Both the position numbers and the translations under genes were made by a program. Positions 21,657-28,594 of a stretch of DNA of 30,788 nt are shown here, piece by piece. Below the pieces are notes generated by a model. The model made no database searches and had not been told where the DNA came from. It saw only the letters and a list, made by a program, of their open reading frames with translations. Origin of the DNA: a virus. Position 1 is the first letter of the stretch. Each line of letters begins with the position of its first letter. The DNA lies in the IMG/VR virus record IMGVR_UViG_3300032291_000246, positions 1 through 30,788 of that record; one strand, 5' to 3'.

Positions 21657-21854
21657 TTATTCTGTTAATTTTTTGGTTGGTACATACGGAAAGTATGTAG
21701 CAAGGTGTTGAAGAACTGTGAATTCTTCTGTATCAGGAGTAGCCTTTGCCAAAGCATCAGCCACTTCTTTTGCATCCAACTCCATGCCCCTGACCGCAAG
21801 GTCAAAGGGCAAATAGGTGCTAGTCAATAAAGTAATCGCGTCTTTAAGGGACAT
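21657..21854 (-). CDS. Small hypothetical protein in tail cluster
   Basis: This 65-residue protein (MSLKDAITLLTSTYLPFDLAVRGMELDAKEVADALAKATPD…) has predicted helices and an acidic middle. It sits two bases after the major tail protein and three before the next gene. No known domain is visible. Small helical genes right behind the major tail protein are common in siphoviruses and are mostly uncharacterised. Confidence 0.65.
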   Translation of the reverse strand: MSLKDAITLLTSTYLPFDLAVRGMELDAKEVADALAKATPDTEEFTVLQHLATYFPYVPTKKLTE

Positions 21855-21856
21855 GA

Positions 21857-22351
21857 TTAGGTGCTGGCAGACCAGCCGTATTGATTGCCACGGGGATGGA
21901 TGCTGAATGTCACTTTGGCTTCAGCGCCTGGGGCTGAGTCAATAGTCCACTGGCTAACGCGGCCATTGAAGGCGTAGTTAACAATGCCTGTGCCATCTGT
22001 TGCAGAAATCACAAAGGTGCGGTCAATCGTACCGTTGTAAGCATCAGCGCGAAGCAACAACAACACGGTGTCGCTAGGATTCCAAGCGGCTGTGATGGTC
22101 ATGCTAGTAGGAGCAGATTGCACAGGAATCTTGTCCGATTGGCGTGAACCAGCAATAGAGAAAGATGCAACTGCATCATCTTGGCCAAAAGCAGGGATTG
22201 CTTCCACTGGAACTAAATTGCCAGAAATTGCCAAAGCAGAAACGCTGGCATAAGTCGACAAGTTTGCAATTGTCAAAGGTGTTGGAGTGGCGCTAGGCTG
22301 TGCATATAGTGTTGCACTAAAGCCGGGCAAAATTTTTGTTGGTAAAGCCAT
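21857..22351 (-). CDS. Major tail (tube) protein
   Basis: This 164-residue beta-rich protein begins MALPTKILPGFSATLYAQPSATPTPLTIANLSTYASVSALAISG. It carries VEAIPAFGQDDAVASFSIAGSRQSDKIPVQ and IDSAPGAEAKVTFSIHPRG. The size, composition and a strong ribosome site (TTTAAAGGAAACTTAAAATG) fit the abundant tail tube subunit. The gene lies after the tail terminator and before the chaperones. Tube proteins polymerise around the tape measure and form the DNA conduit. No immunoglobulin-like C-terminal domain is present. Family name is not certain, but position and properties are clear. Confidence 0.85.
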   Translation of the reverse strand: MALPTKILPGFSATLYAQPSATPTPLTIANLSTYASVSALAISGNLVPVEAIPAFGQDDAVASFSIAGSRQSDKIPVQSAPTSMTITAAWNPSDTVLLLLRADAYNGTIDRTFVISATDGTGIVNYAFNGRVSQWTIDSAPGAEAKVTFSIHPRGNQYGWSAST

Positions 22352-22387
22352 TTTAAGTTTCCTTTAAAGAGTTGAATGAATCGTGTC

Positions 22388-22810
22388 TTATGATGGAATA
22401 TCAATGGTGCAATCAATAAAGATTTGCGCCAACTTATTCTCGTTGTCATAACTGTTATACAGCCACTGGCAATCTGCTTTTGATATATTAAATCCACCGT
22501 CAGCAGGGTTTCCCAACATACCGCTATAACCGTGTAGAGATTGTAGTACTTGATTGGAAATTGTAAAACCGTCTTCTATAACTTGCGTGAAAATGCTTAT
22601 CTGGAATACTGGTCGATCAATCCCTTTTACAGACTGATACGAGCCTGTATAAACCTCTTGGTGAACATTTCTTAGCATCCAAGTAATGAACTTAGGCTGC
22701 GTTGCAAAATTGCGGTTAAAAGCCGCATATACAGGCACAGGCGTGACAATGTTTTGCAGTTGATACTGGATTGCCTTGCCGTAGTTAATGACGTTGTTTT
22801 GAACTGTCAT
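22388..22810 (-). CDS. Tail terminator / tail completion protein (DUF3168-like)
   Basis: This 140-residue protein has VPVYAAFNRNFATQPKFITWMLRNVHQEVYTGSYQSVKGIDRPVFQISIF and TISNQVLQSLHGYSG. The pattern with P-V-Y....R-P-V-F-Q-I-S and later helices resembles DUF3168-type tail completion proteins. These form a hexameric ring that stops tail tube growth and joins the tail to the head. It overlaps the head-closure gene by ATGA. It is followed by a 36-base gap with the major tail protein ribosome site. The role is assigned by family likeness and order. Confidence 0.8.
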   Translation of the reverse strand: MTVQNNVINYGKAIQYQLQNIVTPVPVYAAFNRNFATQPKFITWMLRNVHQEVYTGSYQSVKGIDRPVFQISIFTQVIEDGFTISNQVLQSLHGYSGMLGNPADGGFNISKADCQWLYNSYDNENKLAQIFIDCTIDIPS

Positions 22811-23151
22811 ACAGCCACCACAGGGTCATTGCGAACGCACAAAAACTTAACTGTCATGCGGTCATCCGATTCCCTAACACTATCCACCCGCCAGTCAAAC
22901 GATTTCCATGTTAGGGAATAAGCATTTTGATTGTCAATAATTGTTTTGGTGTTCGGTGTATAGTTCAAAGTAAATTCAACAATGTCAGAATAAACCCTGT
23001 ACTTGTCAGAGATGCGGACACTGTTGGCCACAGAGCGAACACGCGCACGAGTTTCAAACCATTTTGTAATAGTAGTTGATTGTTCACCAAAAGAACTTTT
23101 CCCAAAAGAAAGGTTGTTAATGGTTATGTTCTCAAAACGTGCGATTCCCAT
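22807..23151 (-). CDS. Head closure / head-tail adaptor protein (gp16-like)
   Basis: This 114-residue beta-rich protein starts MGIARFENITINNLSFGKSSFGEQSTTITKWFETRARVRSVANSV. It has a SPP1 gp16 / head-tail joining type C-terminus (YSLTWKSFDWRVDSVRESDDRMTVKFLCVR). Such proteins close the portal channel in the finished head. The start is eight bases after the connector stop, and the gene overlaps the tail terminator gene by ATGA. Assignment rests on size, beta content and order. Confidence 0.75.
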   Translation of the reverse strand: MGIARFENITINNLSFGKSSFGEQSTTITKWFETRARVRSVANSVRISDKYRVYSDIVEFTLNYTPNTKTIIDNQNAYSLTWKSFDWRVDSVRESDDRMTVKFLCVRNDPVVAV

Positions 23152-23159
23152 TTACTGCC

Positions 23160-23822
23160 TCACATGATGAGTGGTTTGTAAGGTCTTAGCAATGTTGCTA
23201 CACCAAATGGAACTTCATGCAATTTGCCATCAGTTGTGTTTGAACGGTTGTTATACAAGTGGGTCAGCAACATCAATGCTGCCTGTTTAATTACAGGGTA
23301 AGTAGAAATAAACGCAGAATTTTGCGTATAAGTCACCACGATTGGGTTGGCCACAGTCTGATTCAACGTGTTAGGGATTGTGTTCAAAATAACACGATTA
23401 CCCGTTGGGTCGTATGAATATTGTGTTGATGCAATCGTAACTGGTACTGTGTTTGATGTGGAATAAAACTCCACCTTGTTAATGATTACGCCAACCGTGT
23501 TAAAGGCAGTTACGGCCACTTCAGGTAAGTCCAAAAACACCGCTGTGTTGTACAAGCCAAAGTTAGGGTAATAGACCTTGTAGGTGGTTGGATAAATAGC
23601 CGCACCAATAAAGTCTTCAATGGCCATCCTTGTGGCCAGTTCCAAAGACTGCAAGTATGTGTCTTGGCTTTCATCATCAAACAAATTTAATTGTTGCGTG
23701 ATTTCAGAAAGGGTTAGCCAAGGCGTTGCTACGTCACGGTCAACTTGCTCAAATTTGGCGTAGTTAAACGGATTCCGCTGGTCGGAATAAAAGGGCGCGA
23801 GGGTTTGATTCTCGACAGCCAT
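23160..23822 (-). CDS. Head-tail connector (gp6-like)
   Basis: This 220-residue protein includes TPWLTLSEITQQLNLFDDESQDTYLQSLELATRMAIEDFIG in the N-terminal part and PVIKQAALMLLTHLYNNRSNTTDGKLHEVPFGVATLLRPYKPLIM at the end. W.L.L.E....L......YL..L...A...IE..I and KQA.LMLL.H.Y.NR....G...E.P.GV..LL.PYK are characteristic of HK97 gp6-like connector proteins (phage_GP6 family). It attaches under the portal. Only three bases separate it from the second capsid gene. Confidence 0.88.
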   Translation of the reverse strand: MAVENQTLAPFYSDQRNPFNYAKFEQVDRDVATPWLTLSEITQQLNLFDDESQDTYLQSLELATRMAIEDFIGAAIYPTTYKVYYPNFGLYNTAVFLDLPEVAVTAFNTVGVIINKVEFYSTSNTVPVTIASTQYSYDPTGNRVILNTIPNTLNQTVANPIVVTYTQNSAFISTYPVIKQAALMLLTHLYNNRSNTTDGKLHEVPFGVATLLRPYKPLIM

Positions 23823-23825
23823 GTT

Positions 23826-24854
23826 TTATACACCAACCAAACGGATGCCAGCAAACGGGTCCCGAACGGTACTTACAAGGCGTTTCTCTGCGAACAGAGT
23901 CACAAAGCCTGGGGCCGTTTGTTCCATTGCTTGCACGCTCATTTCTTCAACGTCAGCAATCGTTACAAATCTTGGCCAGTTAGCCAAGTAAATATTAAAT
24001 TTGCCCGCACCTGTTGTTTGCATATTTGGATTTGCAATAACAGGGAAGCCAAACACATTCATAACAGCACCGCCATCATCATCGCCAACTTCTGCGAATT
24101 GTTTGATAGCAGTAGCACCGCCAAGGTTACGCAATTCGTGAATTGTCTGTGGGTGCATCATCCACGCAGTGCCAGGCAAGTTCCAATACTGTGCAGGGAA
24201 CAAACGAGCCATGTCTGTAATGTCAGAATATGTGACTGCTGCTGCGGCTTGTGTAAATGTAGCAATCGAATGAATACCGTTTGTGATTGCAGTACCGCTA
24301 GAGCCATAAGCAGATGAAGCGGCACTTGCGTACATATTTAATCCGCGCAAACCACTTGTGCCACCGTTGGCAGTAGTAGTTGAACCCGCTTGGTCATTAT
24401 TCAGCACCATTGATGCGCCTTCGATTTGTGCAAATTCAAGCATCAAATCATCAATGATTGTCTGGTCAAGATAGTTAATGTCAGACATAACCGCAGTACG
24501 CACAGGCAACTGGGCTGTAATCACACGGGTAGGCAATTGCCAGATTGATGTGGCGGTGTTTGGAGTACCGCTGTCTGGCGTAAATGTATAGCCAAAAGGA
24601 TTTGTCTGGTTGGCCGCATTACCTGTCTTTGCCACAAATTGCACAGCAGAACCAGCCGCAGACACAACGCGAGACATAGCGCGAATAGGATTTGCAAAAC
24701 GTAATGTTGCAAAAGCATCATCAAAATAAGTGCGACCACCAATATCAGCACCAGACCCTGTAAGCGTTGATGCTTCACGAAGATCAATCTTTACTTTGCC
24801 GCCCTCTGTAATGGCTTGCTTGATGCCGTCTAGGATTTTTTGGTTTGCACTCAT
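23826..24854 (-). CDS. Second HK97-fold capsid protein (paralogue, no delta domain)
   Basis: This 342-residue protein is clearly related to the upstream capsid protein. Shared stretches are EASTLTGSGA-IGGRT (here residues 27-42; 107-122 in the other), ATSIWQL, LNNDQAGSTTTA, SGLRGLN, FGSSGTA, HSIAT and YEQTAPGF-like EQTAPGFVTLFAEKRL. It lacks the roughly 80 N-terminal residues of the upstream protein and so has no scaffold-like delta domain. The ribosome-site leader (AAGGAATTATC) resembles that of the first copy. A vertex, minor capsid or mixed-lattice role is possible. It may also be a full second major subunit. No truncation or frameshift is visible. Confidence 0.9.
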   Translation of the reverse strand: MSANQKILDGIKQAITEGGKVKIDLREASTLTGSGADIGGRTYFDDAFATLRFANPIRAMSRVVSAAGSAVQFVAKTGNAANQTNPFGYTFTPDSGTPNTATSIWQLPTRVITAQLPVRTAVMSDINYLDQTIIDDLMLEFAQIEGASMVLNNDQAGSTTTANGGTSGLRGLNMYASAASSAYGSSGTAITNGIHSIATFTQAAAAVTYSDITDMARLFPAQYWNLPGTAWMMHPQTIHELRNLGGATAIKQFAEVGDDDGGAVMNVFGFPVIANPNMQTTGAGKFNIYLANWPRFVTIADVEEMSVQAMEQTAPGFVTLFAEKRLVSTVRDPFAGIRLVGV

Positions 24855-24870
24855 TTTGATAATTCCTTAA

Positions 24871-24900
24871 AGATTAAAAGACGGGAGGCCGAAGCCCCCC
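24871..24900 (-). terminator. UUCG hairpin between the two capsid genes (attenuator-like)
   Basis: On the minus strand GGGGGGC-TTCG-GCCTCCC forms a 7-bp GC-rich stem with one G-U pair. It carries the very stable C(UUCG)G tetraloop and is followed by GTCTTTTAATC. The U-run is short (four), so partial termination is likelier than full. Confidence 0.75.
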
Positions 24901-24917
24901 ATCATTTTTTTCGCTAA

Positions 24918-26261
24918 TTAAGCGCCTGTCGCTGTGGAGCGATAGCGAATAATGGCGTTGGGGTCAACAACGCTGGAGCAAAGGCGTTTCTCACCAAAGA
25001 AAGTGATAAAGCCTGGGGCTGTCTGTTCGTATCTACGCAGAACCATGCTCAAACGGTCAACGATTGTGTGGCCGCGTGAGAAGTCACCGAAGTACATTGG
25101 GAACAGGCTTGTAGTGCCAGCAGAAGCGCCAGCAGATGTAGGAGCAGAGCAGTATGAGTTTACATACACATCAAAGCCCAACAACTTGCCAACGATGCCG
25201 TCATAAATCAGCGGAGACATACGTTCAAACACAGGCGTACCATTGTTGTCCACCAAGCCACGGATGCCAGCGAGCATCAAGGGATTGATAACAAAACAGT
25301 TGCTTGCAGACCAGTATTGCTGTGGCAAGTTGTGAATGAATTGAATCAAATCAATGTATTTCACGTTGTTTGCAGCGGCAAAACCATTGGTGGTGGTTTG
25401 GTCATAGGTTGCAATGCTGTGCAAACCGTCAGTAGAGGCAGTACCGCTTGAGCCGAAGGCCGCAGCAGAGATAGTGCCACCAGTGTAGGTTGCGTTAGAG
25501 CCAGGGTAAGAATTCAGACCACGCAAGCCTGAAGTTGCACCGTAGGCAGTAGTGGTAGAACCTGCTTGGTCGTTGTTCAAAATCATTGACAAGCCTTCTT
25601 GTTGCGAGAATTCTTGCAACATATCGTCAACAACATTTGATTCCAAACCATCAATGTCATCCAAAGCCGCAGTACGGATTGGGAATTGCACGTTGATGTC
25701 TTGCATATTCAATTGCCAGATGCTAGTGGCTTCAGTTGTAGCCGCACCGTTGTTTTGAATTGCATAGCCCCAAGCCGCACCTGCGTTGCCTGTCTTAGCG
25801 CGGAACTGATAGGTTGAACCATCAGTAGCCACGTTACGGGAAACACCTCGCATTGGGTTGAGCAAACGCAGTTTGAAGAACACGGGGTCGTAAGCAGTAC
25901 GGCCACCGATGCCAGCACCAGAACCAGTCAAGGTTGAGGCTTCTGTCAAATAGGCTTGGTGCTGTTCTTCAGATTCCCACAATTTCACTTCTGTGTGAAC
26001 GCGGTTGCTGCCTTTTGTGAAAGAAGCAAGTTGCTCTTTCACGCGACGATTCACATCACCACGAACTGTTTTAGCAGGGGTGCGAATGATCTCAGGGATT
26101 TGAATTGCAGAAACTTTGGCTTCCAAAGCGGCAAACTTTTCAGTCAACTCGGCTTTTGCGGATTCCACAGTAGTTGCGACTTCGCTTTTTACAGCGTCAA
26201 TTTTGGCTTCGTTAGACACAGCAATAGCGTCAACTTTTTCGAGTACTTTATCCATAGACAT
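24918..26261 (-). CDS. Major capsid protein, HK97 fold
   Basis: This 447-residue protein has an N-terminal charged coiled coil (about 4-55: VLEKVDAIAVSNEAKIDAVKSE...AALEAKV), typical of the cleavable delta/scaffold domain. The HK97-fold body follows from about 105 (YLTEASTLTGSGAGIGGRT...). The C-terminal part YEQTAPGFITFFGEKRLCSSVVDPNAIIRYRS is a common capsid-end signature. It follows the S78 protease, which should remove the N-terminal domain. A good AAAGGAA ribosome site precedes ATG 26261. The paralogous gene downstream is separated by a hairpin. This longer copy is taken as the main subunit. Confidence 0.92.
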   Translation of the reverse strand: MSMDKVLEKVDAIAVSNEAKIDAVKSEVATTVESAKAELTEKFAALEAKVSAIQIPEIIRTPAKTVRGDVNRRVKEQLASFTKGSNRVHTEVKLWESEEQHQAYLTEASTLTGSGAGIGGRTAYDPVFFKLRLLNPMRGVSRNVATDGSTYQFRAKTGNAGAAWGYAIQNNGAATTEATSIWQLNMQDINVQFPIRTAALDDIDGLESNVVDDMLQEFSQQEGLSMILNNDQAGSTTTAYGATSGLRGLNSYPGSNATYTGGTISAAAFGSSGTASTDGLHSIATYDQTTTNGFAAANNVKYIDLIQFIHNLPQQYWSASNCFVINPLMLAGIRGLVDNNGTPVFERMSPLIYDGIVGKLLGFDVYVNSYCSAPTSAGASAGTTSLFPMYFGDFSRGHTIVDRLSMVLRRYEQTAPGFITFFGEKRLCSSVVDPNAIIRYRSTATGA

Positions 26262-26272
26262 GATAATTTCCT

Positions 26273-27055
26273 TTAGATACGTTTTTCAAGTGCCTTGGCC
26301 AACTCACGCGCTTCAAAAGCGGCAAGCAGAGCATCGGCTTCGTTTACCACCGCATCAGGCTCACCCTGAGTTGGTAGAGATTCAAGTGGCTTAGAAACTG
26401 CCTCACGCTGTTCCAGAGCGTTCTTGAATACCAAAGATGCGGTGGTCGCATCCTTTCGAGTCAGACCCGCCTCACGCAAGGTCTTTTCGACTGAGCGAAT
26501 GTTCAAAGCACCTTCAGGGCTAAACATTTCTAATTTGTTGATTTCTGCATTTGGGTTGTTTGGATACATAACTACGGACACTTCGCGCAAGCCGCCTTTA
26601 GTAATTTGAAAGTAAGCATCTTCTGATTGGTCTGGGTTGCCATCAGCATCAACCATTTGGGCTTCTTCTGCATAAGCGCCAACAGAAACACCGCCAAACA
26701 TCTTTGGGGATTCTTTTAGGATTTGATAAAGGTCATTGCCACCAACTGTGTTTGTGTACAAGCGACCTTTGGCGGTCATGCCTTTGTCGTCAAACTCAAA
26801 TGAATTCCACTCGCCCATTGGCATACCAAGGTCGTTGTGATTTAAAAACATTGGAAGTGGTTTGTCGCCAGCATTGAATTCATCTGCCCAATCCATGAAA
26901 CCTTCGGGCTGATAGTTAAATTTGCGACCGTCTGCGCCTTCACGCGCTCCCCAAGTTGTCACTCTGGCTTCCATCATGCCTGATGGGTTTTGTGCCTCGT
27001 TTGCGCCAGCCGCTAGTTGGACCTGCGCTTCGCAAATTAGCGTGTAATTCTTCAT
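26273..27055 (-). CDS. Prohead protease, HK97 / S78 type
   Basis: This 260-residue serine protease shows MEARVTTWGAREGADGRKFNYQPEGFMDWADEF (27-60). H73 lies in PMFLNHND and S124 in FGGVSVGAYAEEA, the positions of the catalytic His and Ser in peptidase S78. A later acidic/beta region ends GGLREVSVVMYPNNP, also family-typical. The tail (about 185-260) is helical and probably scaffold-like. The enzyme cleaves the delta domain of the capsid proteins in prohead maturation. GGGGTG before ATG 27055 is the ribosome site. A 120-base gap with the portal gene precedes it. Confidence 0.93.
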   Translation of the reverse strand: MKNYTLICEAQVQLAAGANEAQNPSGMMEARVTTWGAREGADGRKFNYQPEGFMDWADEFNAGDKPLPMFLNHNDLGMPMGEWNSFEFDDKGMTAKGRLYTNTVGGNDLYQILKESPKMFGGVSVGAYAEEAQMVDADGNPDQSEDAYFQITKGGLREVSVVMYPNNPNAEINKLEMFSPEGALNIRSVEKTLREAGLTRKDATTASLVFKNALEQREAVSKPLESLPTQGEPDAVVNEADALLAAFEARELAKALEKRI

Positions 27056-27156
27056 TTATCACCCCATTGTGGATAGATTGATTATCGTCTCTTATCTTGT
27101 GGGGCTTCTCTATTCTCGCGAGTGTAACATTACTCGGTTTAATTTGTGAAGCCAAA

Positions 27157-27176
27157 ATTGCAAGTTTTTTTGCAAT
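27157..27176 (-). repeat. 7-bp inverted repeat at portal 3' end
   Basis: ATTGCAA-6 nt-TTGCAAT is a perfect hairpin at the end of the portal gene, in the 120-base portal-protease gap (27056-27175). It is AT-rich. No T-run follows on the minus strand. The gap holds nothing else certain. Confidence 0.4.
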
Positions 27177-28564
27177 CATGTTGTGCCAATATTCATTTTC
27201 CGCTTTTGGCTACCGCCACCACCGCCCGTGTCCTGTGGTGAAGTACCCTTTATAGGCTCATCAGATGAGCCACCAGATTGTAGTTCATCACCACCATCAA
27301 TACGCGGCATATTCAGATATTCACGCGCTTCGTTGGGAGTCATAATGCCAGATTTGACCGCGGCTGTCACAAAATTCATTTGGTCAAGCGGTGCGCCTTT
27401 TAAAAAATCTTTTGTATCAAAGCGCACACAAAGGTTTGGATAACCTTTAAACAAATGCTGTTTTAATTTTTGCTCAACGCTAATAACGGTTGGATACATA
27501 ACCGTTTTATAAAACTCATCCAACATAGTCTGAGTATTATTATATTTGCCATCGGCAATTCCAAGCATTGCAGGCGGTACACCAAACAAACCGCAAATGC
27601 GCTTCATGGTTTGAATTTTCAGATTGGCCGCGTCAGCATCTTGTAGATTTAGCATCTTGATGCTTTCATATGTCATGCCTTGATCGAGCAACATACCCTG
27701 ACCCGACTTGGATGGGTCTGTGGCCCTGCTGCCAGTCATTTGATTCCAAGTTTCTTTAATCCGAGCCGCGATTTCTTTGTACTTTGCGTCAGGAATAACT
27801 TGATCGGTCTTAAAAATGCCAGAAGGTTTAGCACCGTTCTGCATAATGAAGTTGGCGTAAATATCAATGTCTTGGTCTAGCGCAATTAACTCTGTGGCCA
27901 AGATGCCTTTGTTAAAGCCAGACGAGCCTTGCCATGCCGCTTCTTTGATGTGCATGATTTGATGTGCATCCAAAGGCGTGTCTTTGCTAAAGCCGTATGA
28001 GGGTGAACTTAGAACATAAGACGGATAGTTGCCTGGAGTCAATTTGACCGTAATCAGCGTGGCATCCATGTTGTACATCTCAATTGGAGTCTGCACAGGG
28101 TCTTTTTGGTCTTTTCTCCACCACAGGGTAAAGGATTCACCAGCAAGGTCTTGCCACATCATCCATTGATACCAAAATTCATAGGCGCTTTGGAAGTTAT
28201 TTGGGTTGTGCAACAAATTCAGCACTTGTTGGGCTTTACCCTTGTCTCTGGCGCCAACACTAGGGTCTGCCAAGGCATCTACCAAATTGCCATCTTTATT
28301 CTTGGCCATGATAGCAATACCGCATTGAGACAATGCCCTTGCCTTAACGCCAACGCATCCCATCACGGTGGAATTGCGTGTCAAAGCAGACATATCCAAC
28401 ACGCGGCCTGCGGTGGTGGTGCTAGATGTTGTTACATACAGTAATTGCTGAGAGGGCTGCTGGCGATTCTGCCCCATGATTACTTGGTTGCCCAACTGCA
28501 ATTGGCCAAGAACTGCGTTAGATTCAGTTACTTTTTTTCTGCTGAAAACATCCAAAATGCCCAT
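27176..28564 (-). CDS. Portal protein, HK97 type
   Basis: This 462-residue protein begins MGILDVFSRKKV and contains VMGCVGVKARALSQCGIAIMAKN, YEFWYQWMMWQDLAGESFTLW and the signature CGLFGVPPAMLGIADGKYNN (about 321-340). It ends ...MTPNEAREYLNMPRIDGGDELQSGG followed by a Gly-rich tail. These are classic phage portal (HK97 type, Pfam Phage_portal) segments. Twelve copies form the DNA entry channel and bind the terminase. AGGAG precedes ATG 28564. Its stop is followed by a 120-base gap. Confidence 0.95.
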   Translation of the reverse strand: MGILDVFSRKKVTESNAVLGQLQLGNQVIMGQNRQQPSQQLLYVTTSSTTTAGRVLDMSALTRNSTVMGCVGVKARALSQCGIAIMAKNKDGNLVDALADPSVGARDKGKAQQVLNLLHNPNNFQSAYEFWYQWMMWQDLAGESFTLWWRKDQKDPVQTPIEMYNMDATLITVKLTPGNYPSYVLSSPSYGFSKDTPLDAHQIMHIKEAAWQGSSGFNKGILATELIALDQDIDIYANFIMQNGAKPSGIFKTDQVIPDAKYKEIAARIKETWNQMTGSRATDPSKSGQGMLLDQGMTYESIKMLNLQDADAANLKIQTMKRICGLFGVPPAMLGIADGKYNNTQTMLDEFYKTVMYPTVISVEQKLKQHLFKGYPNLCVRFDTKDFLKGAPLDQMNFVTAAVKSGIMTPNEAREYLNMPRIDGGDELQSGGSSDEPIKGTSPQDTGGGGGSQKRKMNIGTT

Positions 28565-28594
28565 GTTTTTCTCCTAAATTTCCGCAATCCTACA

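Noticed and set aside
23745-24317. 190-residue plus-strand frame opposite the second capsid and connector genes
   Set aside because: Antisense to two well-supported structural genes, crosses both gene boundaries, no domain pattern.
26940-27179. 79-codon minus frame starting at the portal stop (MIAKKLAILASQIKP...)
   Set aside because: No Shine-Dalgarno, overlaps the protease start by about 115 bases and its second half has low-complexity shadow character. Kept only as part of a low-interest finding.
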